Below are positions 1-11,573 of a stretch of DNA of 64,000 nt, piece by piece. This DNA is from Protea cynaroides (Eukaryota > Streptophyta > Magnoliopsida > Proteales > Proteaceae), in assembly GCA_028583415.1 (NCBI GenBank), contig CM053269.1:50001322-50065321 (forward strand), written 5' to 3'. The first letter of the stretch is position 1. Every line of letters begins with the position of its first letter. A model generated the notes under the pieces. That model had not been told where the DNA came from and ran no database searches. It saw only the letters and a list, made by a program, of their open reading frames with translations. The translations under genes and the position numbers were made by a program.

Positions 1-30
1 ACTTTCTCTCTGCTATTTCAAGGATTTCGA

Positions 31-1932
31 ATGGCCGAAGATTTGGACGACGGAGAGTTTTGGCTGCCTTCGCAGTTCCTCACAGACGACGACTTGCTCT
101 TGGACACCGAGGACCGCAAAAGCCACATCACCGGTTCTTCTGTCGATGGGGAAGCTAGGGTTTGTTTCCCCCCTGAGTTTCCTTATGGTGCTTCCTCTGC
201 TCTGAGCTCTCCGGTTGAGTCGGTGCTGGGTTCAACTGAGACCGAGAGCGACGAGGACGACCCCATGGCCGGATTGACTCGCCAGATGTCTCTCTCTATG
301 CTTCAGGAACACGACCAGAGCAACGCCCCTGCTTTTGATGCTGAAAACTCTAAGGTATCTTTTGTTATTTTCCTTTGTAGATGTATTGATAACACAGTTC
401 ATGGTATTTCATAACTAATCGATTGAGCCTGCAGTATATGATTTTAAGCTTGTTCTTTCATTTATGATTTTGAAGGGATGGGTTTTGTCTGGCTCGCCCC
501 AATCGACGTTGTGTGCAGTTGGTTGCTGGTCGGCACGCAGCGCCGGCTCAAGTCGCGGAAGTCCGAATGGGTCTTCTCAGGTTTGCTCACCGCCGTCAAC
601 GCCGATGAATGGGAATGATGATGCCTGGGATCTGCTTTATGCCGCCGCTGGCCAAGTCGTGAGGCTAAATGTGAACGAAGAAATGCCTAATTCCCATAAA
701 GGGCAAGGACTTCTGGGTCCCCCCAGAAAACCGGCTTCAGTCACCCCTCCTTTGAAAAACCCTAATGTGGGTATTTACTCGAATCAAGCATTCACTCACC
801 AGCAGTTGCAGTCAAATCAGGTAAATCTCGTGGATCTTGCTTCGGAAATATACGAATCGGGGGTTTGAGTCGCATGATCTTATTAAACGTATACTTACGG
901 GTGCCGTTTCTTTTACTACAGTTTCAACAGTTGAAACAGCAGCAAATAATGAAGCAAAAGTGCTCCTCTGTTTGGGGAAAGCAGGGGAACCCAACAGGAG
1001 CCGCGCAGCAACATCAGGCTCAGGTTGCAAACAGAGGAACAAGGGTTGGTGTGTTCGGCAACGGAAGATGCAGTCGCCCTATGGATCTGTCATCCTCTGC
1101 GTGGCCGCCGCTCCAAAGGCAGCAGCATCATCATCAAGCAGGTTCCGGCATGAGAGCTGTTTTCCTTGGGGGTGCTGATTCAAGAAGGGAGTCCTCTGGA
1201 ACTGGGGTTTTCTTGCCTCGCCGAATTGGTACTCCAGCCGACTCTCGCAAAAAGCCAGGTATTTTGTTTGTTGTTTTTCGGGTCTTTATCCTGTTTCTTC
1301 GATTTTATCATATGAATCTGTTGATTCCTTTTTTTTTCTCGTTTAGTTACAGTGATGGGGGGTTATACTAAGACAGACGTTTTAGCATTTTTATTTTGGT
1401 AAATCAAAATCTGCCCCTTTTATCTGTTTTAGTTCGTCTCTAGCTTTTTCCATTTCCTTTCGTTTAGCGAATAACTTCTTCCCCATTTTGTGGGCACTGG
1501 GAACTCTGATCAAGTTCAGCCGTCGTTTTCTAAGTAATATTATTTTTGCCGTCGATATAATTTCCCATCAGTGTTCTGGATCTCTGATAAATGTTTTGTC
1601 CTGCGATGTATAGCATGTTCGACGGTTTTAGTTCCTGCAAGAGTGGTCCAGGCCCTGAACTTGAATTTTGATGACATGGGTAGTCAGCCGCGCTTCGCTG
1701 GAGGATTTGCTTATGATCATGGTAAGCACTCTTAAACTTATTTTTACAAGGGGCTAGAAGATTAAACAAATCTCCCCGCAAGCTAGAGCAGGTTTTTCTA
1801 ATCTTTTCTGTATGGTGGCCAGATGGGCTTATGGGGGGAAGCAATGCACTGTTATGCCAACAGAAGAGGAACCTAAGACCTCAGGCAGCGATGAACCATG
1901 AGATACGCCTTCCCCAGGAGTGGACGTATTGA
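31..1932 (+). CDS. Plant-specific protein of unknown function, five coding exons
   Basis: I read coding exons at 31-354, 476-820, 922-1258, 1614-1721 and 1823-1932. All have GT donors and AG acceptors, and they join into one frame of about 407 residues with a TGA stop at 1930-1932. The N-terminus is acidic (AEDLDDGEFWLPSQFLTDDD), followed by Ser/Asp/Glu-rich sequence, a KGWVLSGSPQSTLC motif across the first splice junction, a Gln/His-rich middle, a VLVPARVVQALNLNFDD segment in exon 4 and a C-terminal LPQEWTY. These blocks remind me of a small conserved plant family (Arabidopsis At3g54000/At5g59050-like, variously labelled TIP41-like), but I am not certain of that name. No catalytic motif, signal peptide or membrane span is visible; the composition suggests a largely disordered soluble protein. 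The start is the first ATG, 30 bases into the window, so the promoter lies outside. Codon positions stay intact, so this looks like a functional gene. Confidence 0.85.
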
Positions 1933-2671
1933 ACCTCCATCGTAGCCTATTAGATTTACTAATTCCTTACTTATTAGTGATTGTTGGGGTTTTTTTTTTG
2001 GGATGGGAAAGAACGGAAGGAGATTGAAGTTGCTGCAACTGATAAAGTAGAAAAAAAAGTGAAGGGAAAGAAAGAAGGAACGAGGATGTTAGTGGGGGTT
2101 CTTCTTTGTAGGGATATTTTTATAAATCCGATTGCAAAAAGAAATAGAAGGAAAGTGTTTTTGGGAAAGATGAAGGAAGTGTTTTTTAGTGTTAGAGAGT
2201 AGAAGGTATAAAAGAAGAAAATAAGTCCGTCTGGTTTGTGGAAGAGAAAATGAAGACGACGTTGGTTTTTTTGATCGGCCGGCCGGCCCTGAGGAAGAAG
2301 AAGCGTGGCGGAGAGGTGTGAGGCTTTTGTTGGTGCCTAGCCGTATCCTCACCGGTCACCATGGCCGGAGATATATGTAATAAAACGAAGTTTGTTAGTG
2401 AAATCTGTTATGCTTTTTCTGCCGTGCGCGTCTTGAATCTTGATATTTTTTTTTGTTATTTTCTGAAATTGTCTGAGCAATTAGCGGTGGGACTAGGACC
2501 CACTGAATCAGGAAGACAAACAAAAGCGCGGGTTAATTTTTAGGGAAAAATTTAAAATTAAATTTGCAGGGTTCTAGATATTCTCTCTCCCCTTGCTTTC
2601 CCTTGTTTCAATGTTGGATTCGAAATTTGAATTTCGTGAATGGTTAGTGGGAAAGCACTCCAATAGAAGAT
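1933..2671. other. 3' flank of gene 1, no gene seen
   Basis: This stretch holds the presumed 3' UTR and flank of the upstream gene. The short frames here (1981-2202, 2089-2352 on the minus strand, 2361-2543) are purine-rich or low in complexity and have no recognisable motif. A GGCCGGCCGGCC run lies near 2277-2288. Confidence 0.4.
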
Positions 2672-3139
2672 GTGATTTCGTGGATGGTACCTGAAGAAGT
2701 GTGGGCCATTATCAATGGACGTGCCTGCAATCTTCTCCTGTATGCAAGTCGTGTTGTTGTGGTTTCTAGGTTTTCTGTGGAGGACTATTCCCTACCTGTC
2801 GATGTAAACCCTATCCATACAAGGGTAGTTTTAGTAAATTTGAAATTGGTGCCAAAATGCATCCGAAGAAGCCAACAAGATGGGACCAATGGGGCTTGGA
2901 TGGATGTTGTAATAAAAGAGACGTCCGAGTCAAAGTTGGAGATAGTCCAGTGCACGTTACCGACTGGTGATGGTATTGGAATCCCCAGGTATCTAATTCG
3001 TCGCTTAGCGCAAGTGTATCATAATTTGTTGACCAACTTCCCTCCAAATTTCCTGTTTCTCTCTGTCAATGATAGGTATCTTTTCTTTGTGATTCCTAAC
3101 TTCTTTTCCATCTTTGTTAGGTTCCTTCTGTTCTTATAA
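2672..3139 (+). CDS. Unassigned coding-like reading frame, possible exon or gene fragment
   Basis: This 155-codon frame encodes a hydrophobic and basic segment (NLLLYASRVVVVSRF, TRVVLVNLKLVPKCIRR, WMDVVIKETSESKLEIVQ) whose composition is more protein-like than that of the surrounding frames. A possible donor (CCCAG then GTATCT) lies at about 2990. The frame is open upstream of the first ATG, so the start is uncertain and it could be an internal exon of a decayed gene. Downstream sequence (3140-3250) is A/T-rich and could be a 3' UTR. I do not recognise the family. Confidence 0.35.
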   Translation: MISWMVPEEVWAIINGRACNLLLYASRVVVVSRFSVEDYSLPVDVNPIHTRVVLVNLKLVPKCIRRSQQDGTNGAWMDVVIKETSESKLEIVQCTLPTGDGIGIPRYLIRRLAQVYHNLLTNFPPNFLFLSVNDRYLFFVIPNFFSIFVRFLLFL

Positions 3140-3272
3140 ACATTTCAGAAATGTAAAATAAAAAGGCAGAAAAGTCTTGTACTGGTTTGTGTACATACAT
3201 AGCGGTGTATAGGGTCTGATGAACATTCCTGTATAAATAGAAAAAAGATAATCAGGTATAAACACTGATTCA

Positions 3273-3404
3273 AAAAAAAAAGAAAAAAAAGGGTACAATC
3301 TGTGGGGGAACCCATGTCAATCAACTCAATTCATAAAAAAAAAGAAAAAAAAAGTGTACAATCTGTGGGGGATCGGGGATTCCATGTCAATCAACTCAAT
3401 TCAT
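3273..3404. repeat. Two tandem copies of a ~65-70-bp unit
   Basis: An A-rich run followed by GTACAATCTGTGGGGGA and CATGTCAATCAACTCAATTC occurs twice in succession. The second copy has a few extra bases (GATCGGGGATT). It lies directly upstream of the first CAC/GTG-type MITE. Confidence 0.7.
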
Positions 3405-3406
3405 CT

Positions 3407-3916
3407 AGGGAATGTTTGATAGAATTTCAATTCTAGGATTGTTAATTCTTATTTAAATTTTTACTTCGGATTCAAGAATATATAGGAGTAGAAAAATTTT
3501 TGTGAACCTAATTTAGTCATAGATTCCAAAGTGGTGGTGGTGGCAAAGAGGGGCGGTGGTGGGTGACTGGTGGTGGTAGCGATGGTGGGTGGTGGTGGGT
3601 GGGTAGTGGTGGTTGAGGATGGTGGCGGTGGTGGGTGGTGGTGGTGGTGGGTGGCGACTGTGGAGGGTGGTGGGTGGTGGGTGGTTGTGGTGGTTGGTGG
3701 TAGTGGTGATGTGGGGTGATTCTTTCTACTCAAAAATTGTATTCTGAAATCAAAGAGCATCTATTTGATGCTTAAAAAAAAAAGATTTTGAAATCTATTT
3801 GGAACTGGTTTATTCTAGGATTATTCAGAATTCGAACCGGGTTACTAAACGGGATTTTGTTCCATTTATGCTCCAGAAGCCAGAATCCAAATTCTGGAGT
3901 GCTATCAAACACCGCC
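3407..3916. mobile_element. MITE A with a GTG-repeat core
   Basis: The left end reads GGGAATGTTTGATAGAATTTC. The right end is the inverted match GCTATCAAACACCGCC, so the terminal repeats share about GG..GTGTTTGATAG. The core (about 3530-3720) is an imperfect GGT/GTG trinucleotide tract. The right end abuts TTAA (3917-3920), which also serves as the left flank of the next element. There is no coding capacity; the apparent His/Pro-rich frame on the minus strand is a product of the trinucleotide tract. A PIF/Harbinger-like or TTAA-targeting MITE is plausible. Confidence 0.6.
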
Positions 3917-3920
3917 TTAA

Positions 3921-4645
3921 GGCCTATTTGATAAAATTTCTGTTTCTGTATTCTATGTATTCTGGCTCCTAAGGAGCCATTTTAGAGTAGAAGCGTGTTT
4001 GATAAGTTTGGTTGGATTCCAACTCCCACAAAGTGAATATAATTCAGAATGGTTTTAGAATTGGAATCATAAATACTTTCTCCAAACTGTTGGATCAACT
4101 TTTTGGGAGAAAGAAAAGAGTCGACTCTCATATGATTCTTATTTGATCACCACCACCACCACCACTACCACCACTGTCACCACCAATCACACCGCCACGA
4201 CAACTACCACCATTGCCGCCACCACCACCATCGTCAACCGCCGACCGACCACCACCCCTGCCGTCGTCGCCGCCTCCACCCTCCACCCACTTCCACCATT
4301 GCCCCCACCACCACCACCATTGCCACCACCAACACTACTGTTGCGGCCGGCACCACCACCCACTGCCACCACTGCCGCCGCCACCTCTACCATCACCACC
4401 AACACCATCACTACCGCCACCACCACCACCACCCACCACCCATCACCCACCACCCACTAGACTTCGATTGGGGGATAATATGTTATCAAACATGTTTCTA
4501 ATCCAAAGATGCTCTGGAATCTATTTTTGAATCACGTTATCAAACAAGTTTTTTATTCTAAAATAATCCTAAAATAACTTGGAGTAGAATTCAAATTTGA
4601 GCCAGTATTCAGAATCCAAAATAAAATTTTTTATCAAATAAACCC
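3921..4645. mobile_element. MITE B with a CAC-repeat core, flanked by TTAA
   Basis: The ends are GGCCTATTTGATAAAATTT (left) and AAATTTTTTATCAAATAAACCC (an inverted match at the right). TTAA stands on both sides (3917-3920 and 4646-4649), consistent with a TTA/TAA/TTAA-type target duplication. The core at about 4147-4456 is an imperfect CAC/CCA/CCG tract. The sub-terminal arms (AATTCTGGAGT.., CCAGAATCC-type words) resemble those of MITEs A and C, so the three form one family. It is non-coding. Confidence 0.65.
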
Positions 4646-4649
4646 TTAA

Positions 4650-5022
4650 CGATACAACTTTGGTCTACAATATTTATTTAAAAAAAAAAGAGATCATCAA
4701 TGTTGAGTTTCCTAAAAGATAATGTCTCATCTCATTTCTTTTTTATTTTTTTAAAAGGGGGAAAGGGATTTAACTGTTGTTGGTCTATACGAGGATATAT
4801 ACACTGGCGGAAACAGGGGGGGGGGGGGGGGAGAGGTGAGAGGTGGAAGTATGGGGAGAATCTGCTTACTTGGAGGGGTCTGGATTTTAAAGAGGAAAAT
4901 AGGGATAGAATGTGATTGGGAAGTACACATGGTAGCATGCACTTCATTTTCTCTTAAATAAACGGACGGAGCAGTCACACGAGGACAACAGGTACATCGA
5001 GTAATGGAGGCTGGTGATTCAT
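4650..5022. other. Intergenic spacer with a poly-G run
   Basis: No gene is visible. There is a 16-base G run at 4816-4831 within purine-rich sequence. Confidence 0.4.
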
Positions 5023-5026
5023 TTAA

Positions 5027-6019
5027 GGGGTGTTTGGTAACATTTCAGAAGTTAGATTCTGACTTCTTCTGAAGTATAAATGGAGTAAAAGTTTGTTTGG
5101 TAATTCGGTTCGGACTTCTGGAGAATCCATGAGTGAACCGGTTCAAAATGAACTCTAGAATCCAATTTTTTGGAGCCAAATAGATACTTTTCGACTTCAA
5201 AGCATAATTTTGGAGTAAAAATACCCCACACCACTACTACCACCAACTACCACCATCAACACCAGAACCCACCAACCACCAGCCACCACCGCCACCACCC
5301 TCCACCAGCCACTGCCGCCACCACCACCACCACCACACCGCCACCACCCACCGCCACCTACCATCGCCACCACCACCAACCACCGGCCACCAACCACCGC
5401 CACCACCACCCACCGCCAGCTACCATCGCCATCGCCATCGCCAGCTACCATCGCCACCACCACCAACCATCGGCCACCAACCACCGCCACCACCACCCAC
5501 CGCCACCTACCATCGCCATCGCCACCACCACCTACCACCACCACCATCACCCACCACCACCGCCACCATCACCACCCCTCGTCGCCACCACCACCAACCA
5601 CCCACCACCGCCACCACCATCCACTAGCACCCACCGCCACCGCCACCATCACCATCCTCAATCACCACCCACCGCCACCTACTATCGCCACCACCACCAA
5701 CCACCAACCACCACCACCACCACCACCCATCACCACCACCAACTATCACCCACCACCACCGCTACCACCCTCCACCACCACCACCCACCCACCGCCACCA
5801 TTCACCACCACCTCCCACCCACCACCACCGTCATCAACCATCACCACTCACCACTAGTACCATCATCCACCACCCCCCACCACTACTCTGGAGTCCATGA
5901 CTAAATTTGGTTAACAAACATGTTTTTACTCCCTTATACTCTTGAATCCTTTTAAAGTTGGAGTAGAAATTTGAATCAGAAGTAAGAATCCCAGAATTGA
6001 AGTTTTATTAAACAGTCCC
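5027..6019. mobile_element. MITE C with a ~680-bp CAC-repeat core, flanked by TTAA
   Basis: The left end is GGGGTGTTTGGTAACATTTC and the right end is GTTTTATTAAACAGTCCC, an imperfect inverted match. TTAA lies at 5023-5026 and 6020-6023. The core from about 5227 to 5880 is an imperfect minisatellite of CAC, CCA and CGC triplets, including longer repeated words such as CACCAACCACCGGCCACC. The long His/Pro/Thr-rich frame here is not a gene. The arms carry the same GAATCC..TCTGGA words as MITEs A and B. Confidence 0.65.
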
Positions 6020-6023
6020 TTAA

Positions 6024-8673
6024 CGATGATTTTGGTAACAAAAAATTATGGTGGATACATGATTATTATTATTATTATTTTATCATATATATACTGCTTT
6101 GCCATTCTTTTTTTTTTTGGGTAAAATTTATGTATTGTTTCTCAAAAAAAAAAGAGAGAAAGCAACTGCCTACAAACATATTTGATAATTCAAAAATTGA
6201 ATTGTTAAATTGACTTTTAAGAAATTTTTTTTGCGTTAATACAAATATCCGCCTTGTGCCTTGTATCTGCAACCTTCGAAATTTATCTTACTTTGAGAAA
6301 TTAGGTACCTACCAATATCTGAAAATTATATGTGCTTGTCATATTATGACACATTTGTAGGTTTGCACTTCTAGCATGGACCATGGCATTTATAACTTTA
6401 TTTTTAAGGAATATGTAGGAAAATTCCAAAGTTAGTTGAACAAACCAATATATCTGAATTTTTTCATCAATTGATAATCAACATAAAGCAACAAACGACA
6501 TGCTTTTCATAAACTTATATTCCAGGTTATGCTCCTCGCTTTGAAACAAGTGTGCATTTGGTTCTGTCGGTGATTCAAGCAACTTTATCTTCTCCTTATT
6601 ATTATATTTCTAGATTCAATAATTTTTTTTACGAGGAACTACATGCCACCAGTAGTCTTCAGGTTTCCATTGAAGTCTATACCGTAGAGGTATTCAAATT
6701 GGATTATTGATTGATTTTTATATTTTGTCTAAACCATAATTAGAAGTAACACATTGTCCATAAGTATCTATCACAAAATGCGATTGACTGAATATAGTGT
6801 TACGTGATATTGACAAAAATTTTAATATTAATTAAGATTCTAAATGACATATAATTAAGTGTCATAGACAATAGACATGATGAACACATTCTATAAATAA
6901 TAACTTATTTTGTTCAATGCGTTTATTTGCAATGTTTTGGTATTTGTCTTCTCCTTGCATTGACATAAGTATAAAAGGCAATTACTTAATTTATAATAAA
7001 TCTTTTTTAAATAAATTTCCTCATCTTAAAAAAAAGATAAAAGAGAACTAATCCAAAAAGAAAAAAAAAAAGGACCATCTATTTTGATATATGACCGTAT
7101 AAAGATCACTCCATCCATCCAATGGTCAGTATCGAAGGAAAATAGTCAAGCAAAGTTGTTGTCTTTTCTTTTTTTTTTTCCCCAGATTTGACTAAAAAAA
7201 GATGCTTTTATCGTTGTAAGGATGACAAACATATTTAAATAATTATAAACTAGTGGTAGTAATTATAATGATAATAATATATTTTCAATAAAATGATAAT
7301 GACAATGAAAATGTTGATGTTATAAACAATAGGTGAGGACCTATATGTTTCCCTTGCGTGTAGGGGATAGGTGCGCGTGAAGTTGGGTGATGATTGAGAG
7401 AACCGTGGGTTTTTATCCAAAATAAAAGATAAAAAAATTGAGATGTGATGATATTTTGGGGTGTTGGTGAAGGATCCAATGATCAATGATTACATCAAAA
7501 AAAAAAAAAAAAAAAAAAAATTGGAGAGGTAACAGGAGCTCCAAAGGATATCCAACTAGTGAATAAAAATTTTCGAAAAAATCTTTGATTATTGCTTAGT
7601 TCATCCATCGTTCATTAGATGAGTTAGGATGTATTGATATACATGTCAATAGTCCATGGATGGGCTAGCACGGTTAGATGATAGGAGACTATTCAAGTCC
7701 TAAAAGCCATTCTTCAATTTGATTCATTGTTAATGCACTGGTGCAGGGGTATGTAATTGTGCAAGGATATTATTTTAAAATAAAAATTAAAGTTTTATAA
7801 ATTAGCAAAATAAAAGTGGGGAATTTTTTTTTTCTCTTAACTATATTGATATACGCTAACACTTCGTTTTCTATTTAGATCTCTCTCCTCTCTATTTCTT
7901 ACTTAACGATGGATGGCATCGCACAGAAAACAACATCCTTCGAATCGAGAACCTTCTCCGACAAAGACTAAATTATGTTGAGGTGCATATTTCTATCATA
8001 TTATGAAAGTTTACTGGGCTATTTTATAGCTAGGTCTTTCTATGTGTTAATCAAGTTTTTTTTGGTTCATCATCAACCATAAGAACCACCATACATTGGG
8101 TTCCTCTCATTATTAGCATTATATAGTTTTTAATAAAATTGAAATTTTTAATGAAATTTCAAAAATTTATTTTGGGAAAAGGAAGGTTGTCATGCTGCGT
8201 GGGCCGTGGAGCTTGCGCTCAAACATAGAGGAAGGGCTTGCGCTCAGACATAGAGGAAGGGCGAAATGATCGTCCACTGCCTTGAAATGAAAAACCCCAC
8301 CTCTGCTAGATGCCTCTACATATTTGTTATTCTCATTGCCCCAGTATTGATGTAAGAGCCTCACAGGAAGCAAAAGTGTTTAACCTTTCATTTTATTAGT
8401 GTGCAACTTGGATTAGAAATTTATGCTCAAATTTGGGTCTTGCCTTTCGGCCTTGACCAATTCAAAATTCAGCAGCTGCCTAACCCAGCCCGGCCAAAGT
8501 TGCATCCCTAGTCTGGTTGGAACTATTAGGACCAAGTAATTCTGGGTTTTAACTTTAGATTAATTTAAGAGGCATTGAAGTGAATGGAACAGAGGGGATG
8601 ATTATGCAAATCAACATTATCTTGTGAAAACCAAGCACGCAATTCATCTCTAGTTGGTCTCCTGGCCTTTTTG
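6024..8673. other. A/T-rich intergenic DNA, no gene seen
   Basis: Only short non-coding frames are present. There is a pure A run at 7497-7520 and a (TTA)n tract near 6062-6078. Nothing gene-like or transposon-bounded could be supported. Confidence 0.4.
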
Positions 8674-8674
8674 T

Positions 8675-8953
8675 TTTGGTAATTGGTATCGGTCATGGGA
8701 TCTGTGACAATGATATGGTCTGGTCGATCTAGACCAGATCTCATCTTTTTCGGATCGGACCAATTAAGTATTGGTCCAGATTGTTTTTTAAAATATTAAA
8801 AATAAGCATTAATTATTATTATTATTTTTTAACCATAGAATGTCGACAAATGTCACAAAACAATAAAAAAAATAGGATTTGATCAATTGTATCGGAATCG
8901 GTCTTGCCTGATATCAATACAAATTGACTTATCTAATACCAATTACTAGAACC
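8675..8953. mobile_element. Small inverted-repeat MITE with GGTAATTGGTAT ends
   Basis: The left end GGTAATTGGTATCGGTC and the right end (complement GTAATTGGTATTAGAT) form an inverted terminal repeat. Between them lie further GATCGGACC/GGTCTAGATCG-type inverted words. No clean target duplication was identified, so the borders are approximate. Confidence 0.4.
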
Positions 8954-9705
8954 ATAGGTGGATCCCAAATTTGATTGATTTTGATTTCGACATCATCTAG
9001 ACCATATGGTTATGGGCTTTCTAATGGATTCTTATTATAAAATTTAAAAAACTAGATTCTATTGATTTTGCTACCCAATCCGGATTACCGATAGCTAACC
9101 CAAATTTGACTTTTTGGCCAGTTTAAATTTAGGATTGGATTCCATGTACTTACATCAGTAGTTTATTAGTTGTTAGGAAAGTAGATGATATTCCCTCTTT
9201 ACAAATAACCATTTGGATTTTTCCTTTTGATTAGAGAAAATATATTAAACAAAACTGAATTTCCAGAACTATAAAGTCAATACAGCATCGATCCCTCAAG
9301 AAGGGGAACCTAATCCTCCCAAAATGGAACACAAAAGCAGTGACCAAACGCACAACAATTCTGATTTGTAAAAAATAGTAGCAAAATTCAAATTAAAAGA
9401 GTTGAAGCTGATGAGATTTGACATTCTCTTTTGTATCACTTTGATGCTTTATCAATACATTTACACTTATGGAATAGAACAAAGGAGATGTCTATCATAA
9501 TATCCATATGCTTTATACCTTTCGTTCACATGACTCAAGTGTCTTCACACATTTCGATTTCATTCTATGAAATTTTCTGGTAGCTTTGTGTAAAGAGGGA
9601 GGGGCCAAAACATTAGGAAAAAATCTTCTCTAGTTATCTACTACTTTACCTGTGATTTAGGTGGAGACTGCGTCAACGGTTATTTTTGTTTGGATTAAAT
9701 TGGTG

Positions 9706-11573
9706 TCAGGTTTTATAGGGCCTGATTGAAACATGTCTATTAAGAGGCTCGGTATAGATGGACTACATTGTGCATATTAACTAACGGGTCCATCTGGTGT
9801 CAGTTTCTTATTGGGCTTAGTTTACCGGTTGGTAAGCTAAGAGGGATTAATATTTGGTCTAAGTTGGTCTGGACTAGGCCATTATTTGGATCGGGCTTAT
9901 CGGTATGATTTTGCGAGCTGGTTTCAGATTAGCTGAGACCAAATTGGGACCATAAGGGTAGAAATGTCTTTCAATTTTTGTGGTTTCCACTTTCCACCAT
10001 CAGTTATATGGGAACGGATGTAATTGTTAGAAACTAGTGGGTGGTAGGTGATATTAGTCCAAGTCCAGGAGTAGTACGTGTATTTACCCTAAATTATATG
10101 ATTGAGATAGACCATGACCTATCTATGCAATAATCAAAATAAGCAAGTCAATTATCCACATGGCCTACGTATATTAAGAGGAGGATCTACACAGGGCATA
10201 TTGGAATCTCATACGTTAGTGGGTAAAATGAAAATAGAGGGAAAATCGATAGCTGATCACTTGAAGGTCATACGTTTGTCTCATACATTGTGGAGATGGT
10301 GGGAAGAGATATATTTTACATTCTAGAGAGGCTATAAATTGAAAATTCCATTTTTTCTGAAATAGGAGTTTCTATAAAAATGGAAAATGCCCTAACCTTT
10401 GAGTGCAGTTTGAAAAAGAAAAGGTCCCGATTTTAAATAGGAGAGAGAAAGAAGAATGTAAGAAGAAAGTACACACTCACTGCATGTACTTCCTCCAACT
10501 TAGCATGCCTTGATTGTAACGAAGAGGTTTTGGAATATAGATATGGGGTAATATTGTAGGAGTCATGGACATTGTCTTTTGGACATCAACATCATGTTTC
10601 AAGCATTTTAGAAACAATTAAAACGAAAAGTGGTAAAAAAATTAGGCCCAAACCTTAGGTTGGGGCCATATTTAACCCAACCCAATTCACCAATGAAGAT
10701 GTCAAACGGACTAGCTAGTTGGATTTGTCTAGTAAACCTTAATTTGTAATTGCGAAGATAAAGTCTAATCAAATCAGAAAGTTGAGTGTTCTTTTGAGTA
10801 ATAACTATTAGTCTATTAGACACTTGTACCCCGATCAAAAATACTTTTTGAAGCATAAACATGAATGTTACAACGTATTTCTTGTATTACCAAAAAAAAA
10901 AAAAAAAAAACGTATTTTTCTTGTCAAGGAATAAGTTTGAGAATTTAAATTTTTGTTACATATTTGAATTCAAACTCACTCTTAAACTCACTCTTAAGTT
11001 TTAATCGTCAAACTATCGTTATCAGCGCCTCACCACAAGAAAGAAGAGAAGAGAAACACTTTCAAGTTCTCTACTTTTTGTAACGTTTTATTTGTCATGA
11101 TGTTGTCCTTTCATCATATATACTTTATTTGATATGCACAAGTAAGTTGTCAATTTTGAGACCGAATTGGTCAGAATAAACTTAAAATTGATCCATATCT
11201 AATTGATAGTTGACATGTTTCGGGTTAATATTTTATAATTCTTTTTAGTCATGATCCAGCTGGGATTAGTCTGAAACCGAACTGTTAAGGTGGATTGGCC
11301 AAGCTGGAACCAAACTTCATCCTAGCCTAAATTATACCTAATGTCAGGGATTTAGACATATAGTGGTCAATTCCATCGGCTCCAAAGTAAGATGACATCC
11401 CTTACCAGACTAGTAAATAGACTCAAAATCGAATGGACCCAAAGTCAGCCAGATAACAAACTTATACTAGACCGCTCCATTAATTAATGTGTACAGTACA
11501 ACCCATCCAGCCCAAATCTCTTAATAAATATGTTTAAGTCAGACCCTATAGAACCTTGACACCAATTTAGCCC
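9706..11573. repeat. Long diverged inverted repeat pair
   Basis: About 9708-9860 (AAATTGGTGTCAGG, TATAGGGCCTGA, TCTATTAAGAG and on) reappears reverse-complemented at about 11420-11573 (complement AAATTGGTGTCAAGG, TATAGGGTCTGA, TTTATTAAGAG). This may be one large foldback element of ~1.9 kb or two opposite copies of one repeat. The interior has no recognisable gene. Confidence 0.45.

Noticed and set aside
4816..4831. Poly-G run, with similar runs at 35313-35327 and 41698-41724
   Set aside because: Could be real or sequencing slippage; the one near 41.7 kb fits a polypurine tract, and the others support no feature.
4143..5904. Long His/Pro/Thr-rich or Gly/Val-rich open frames
   Set aside because: They arise from CAC/GTG trinucleotide arrays inside MITEs, are open on both strands and have no normal start context.
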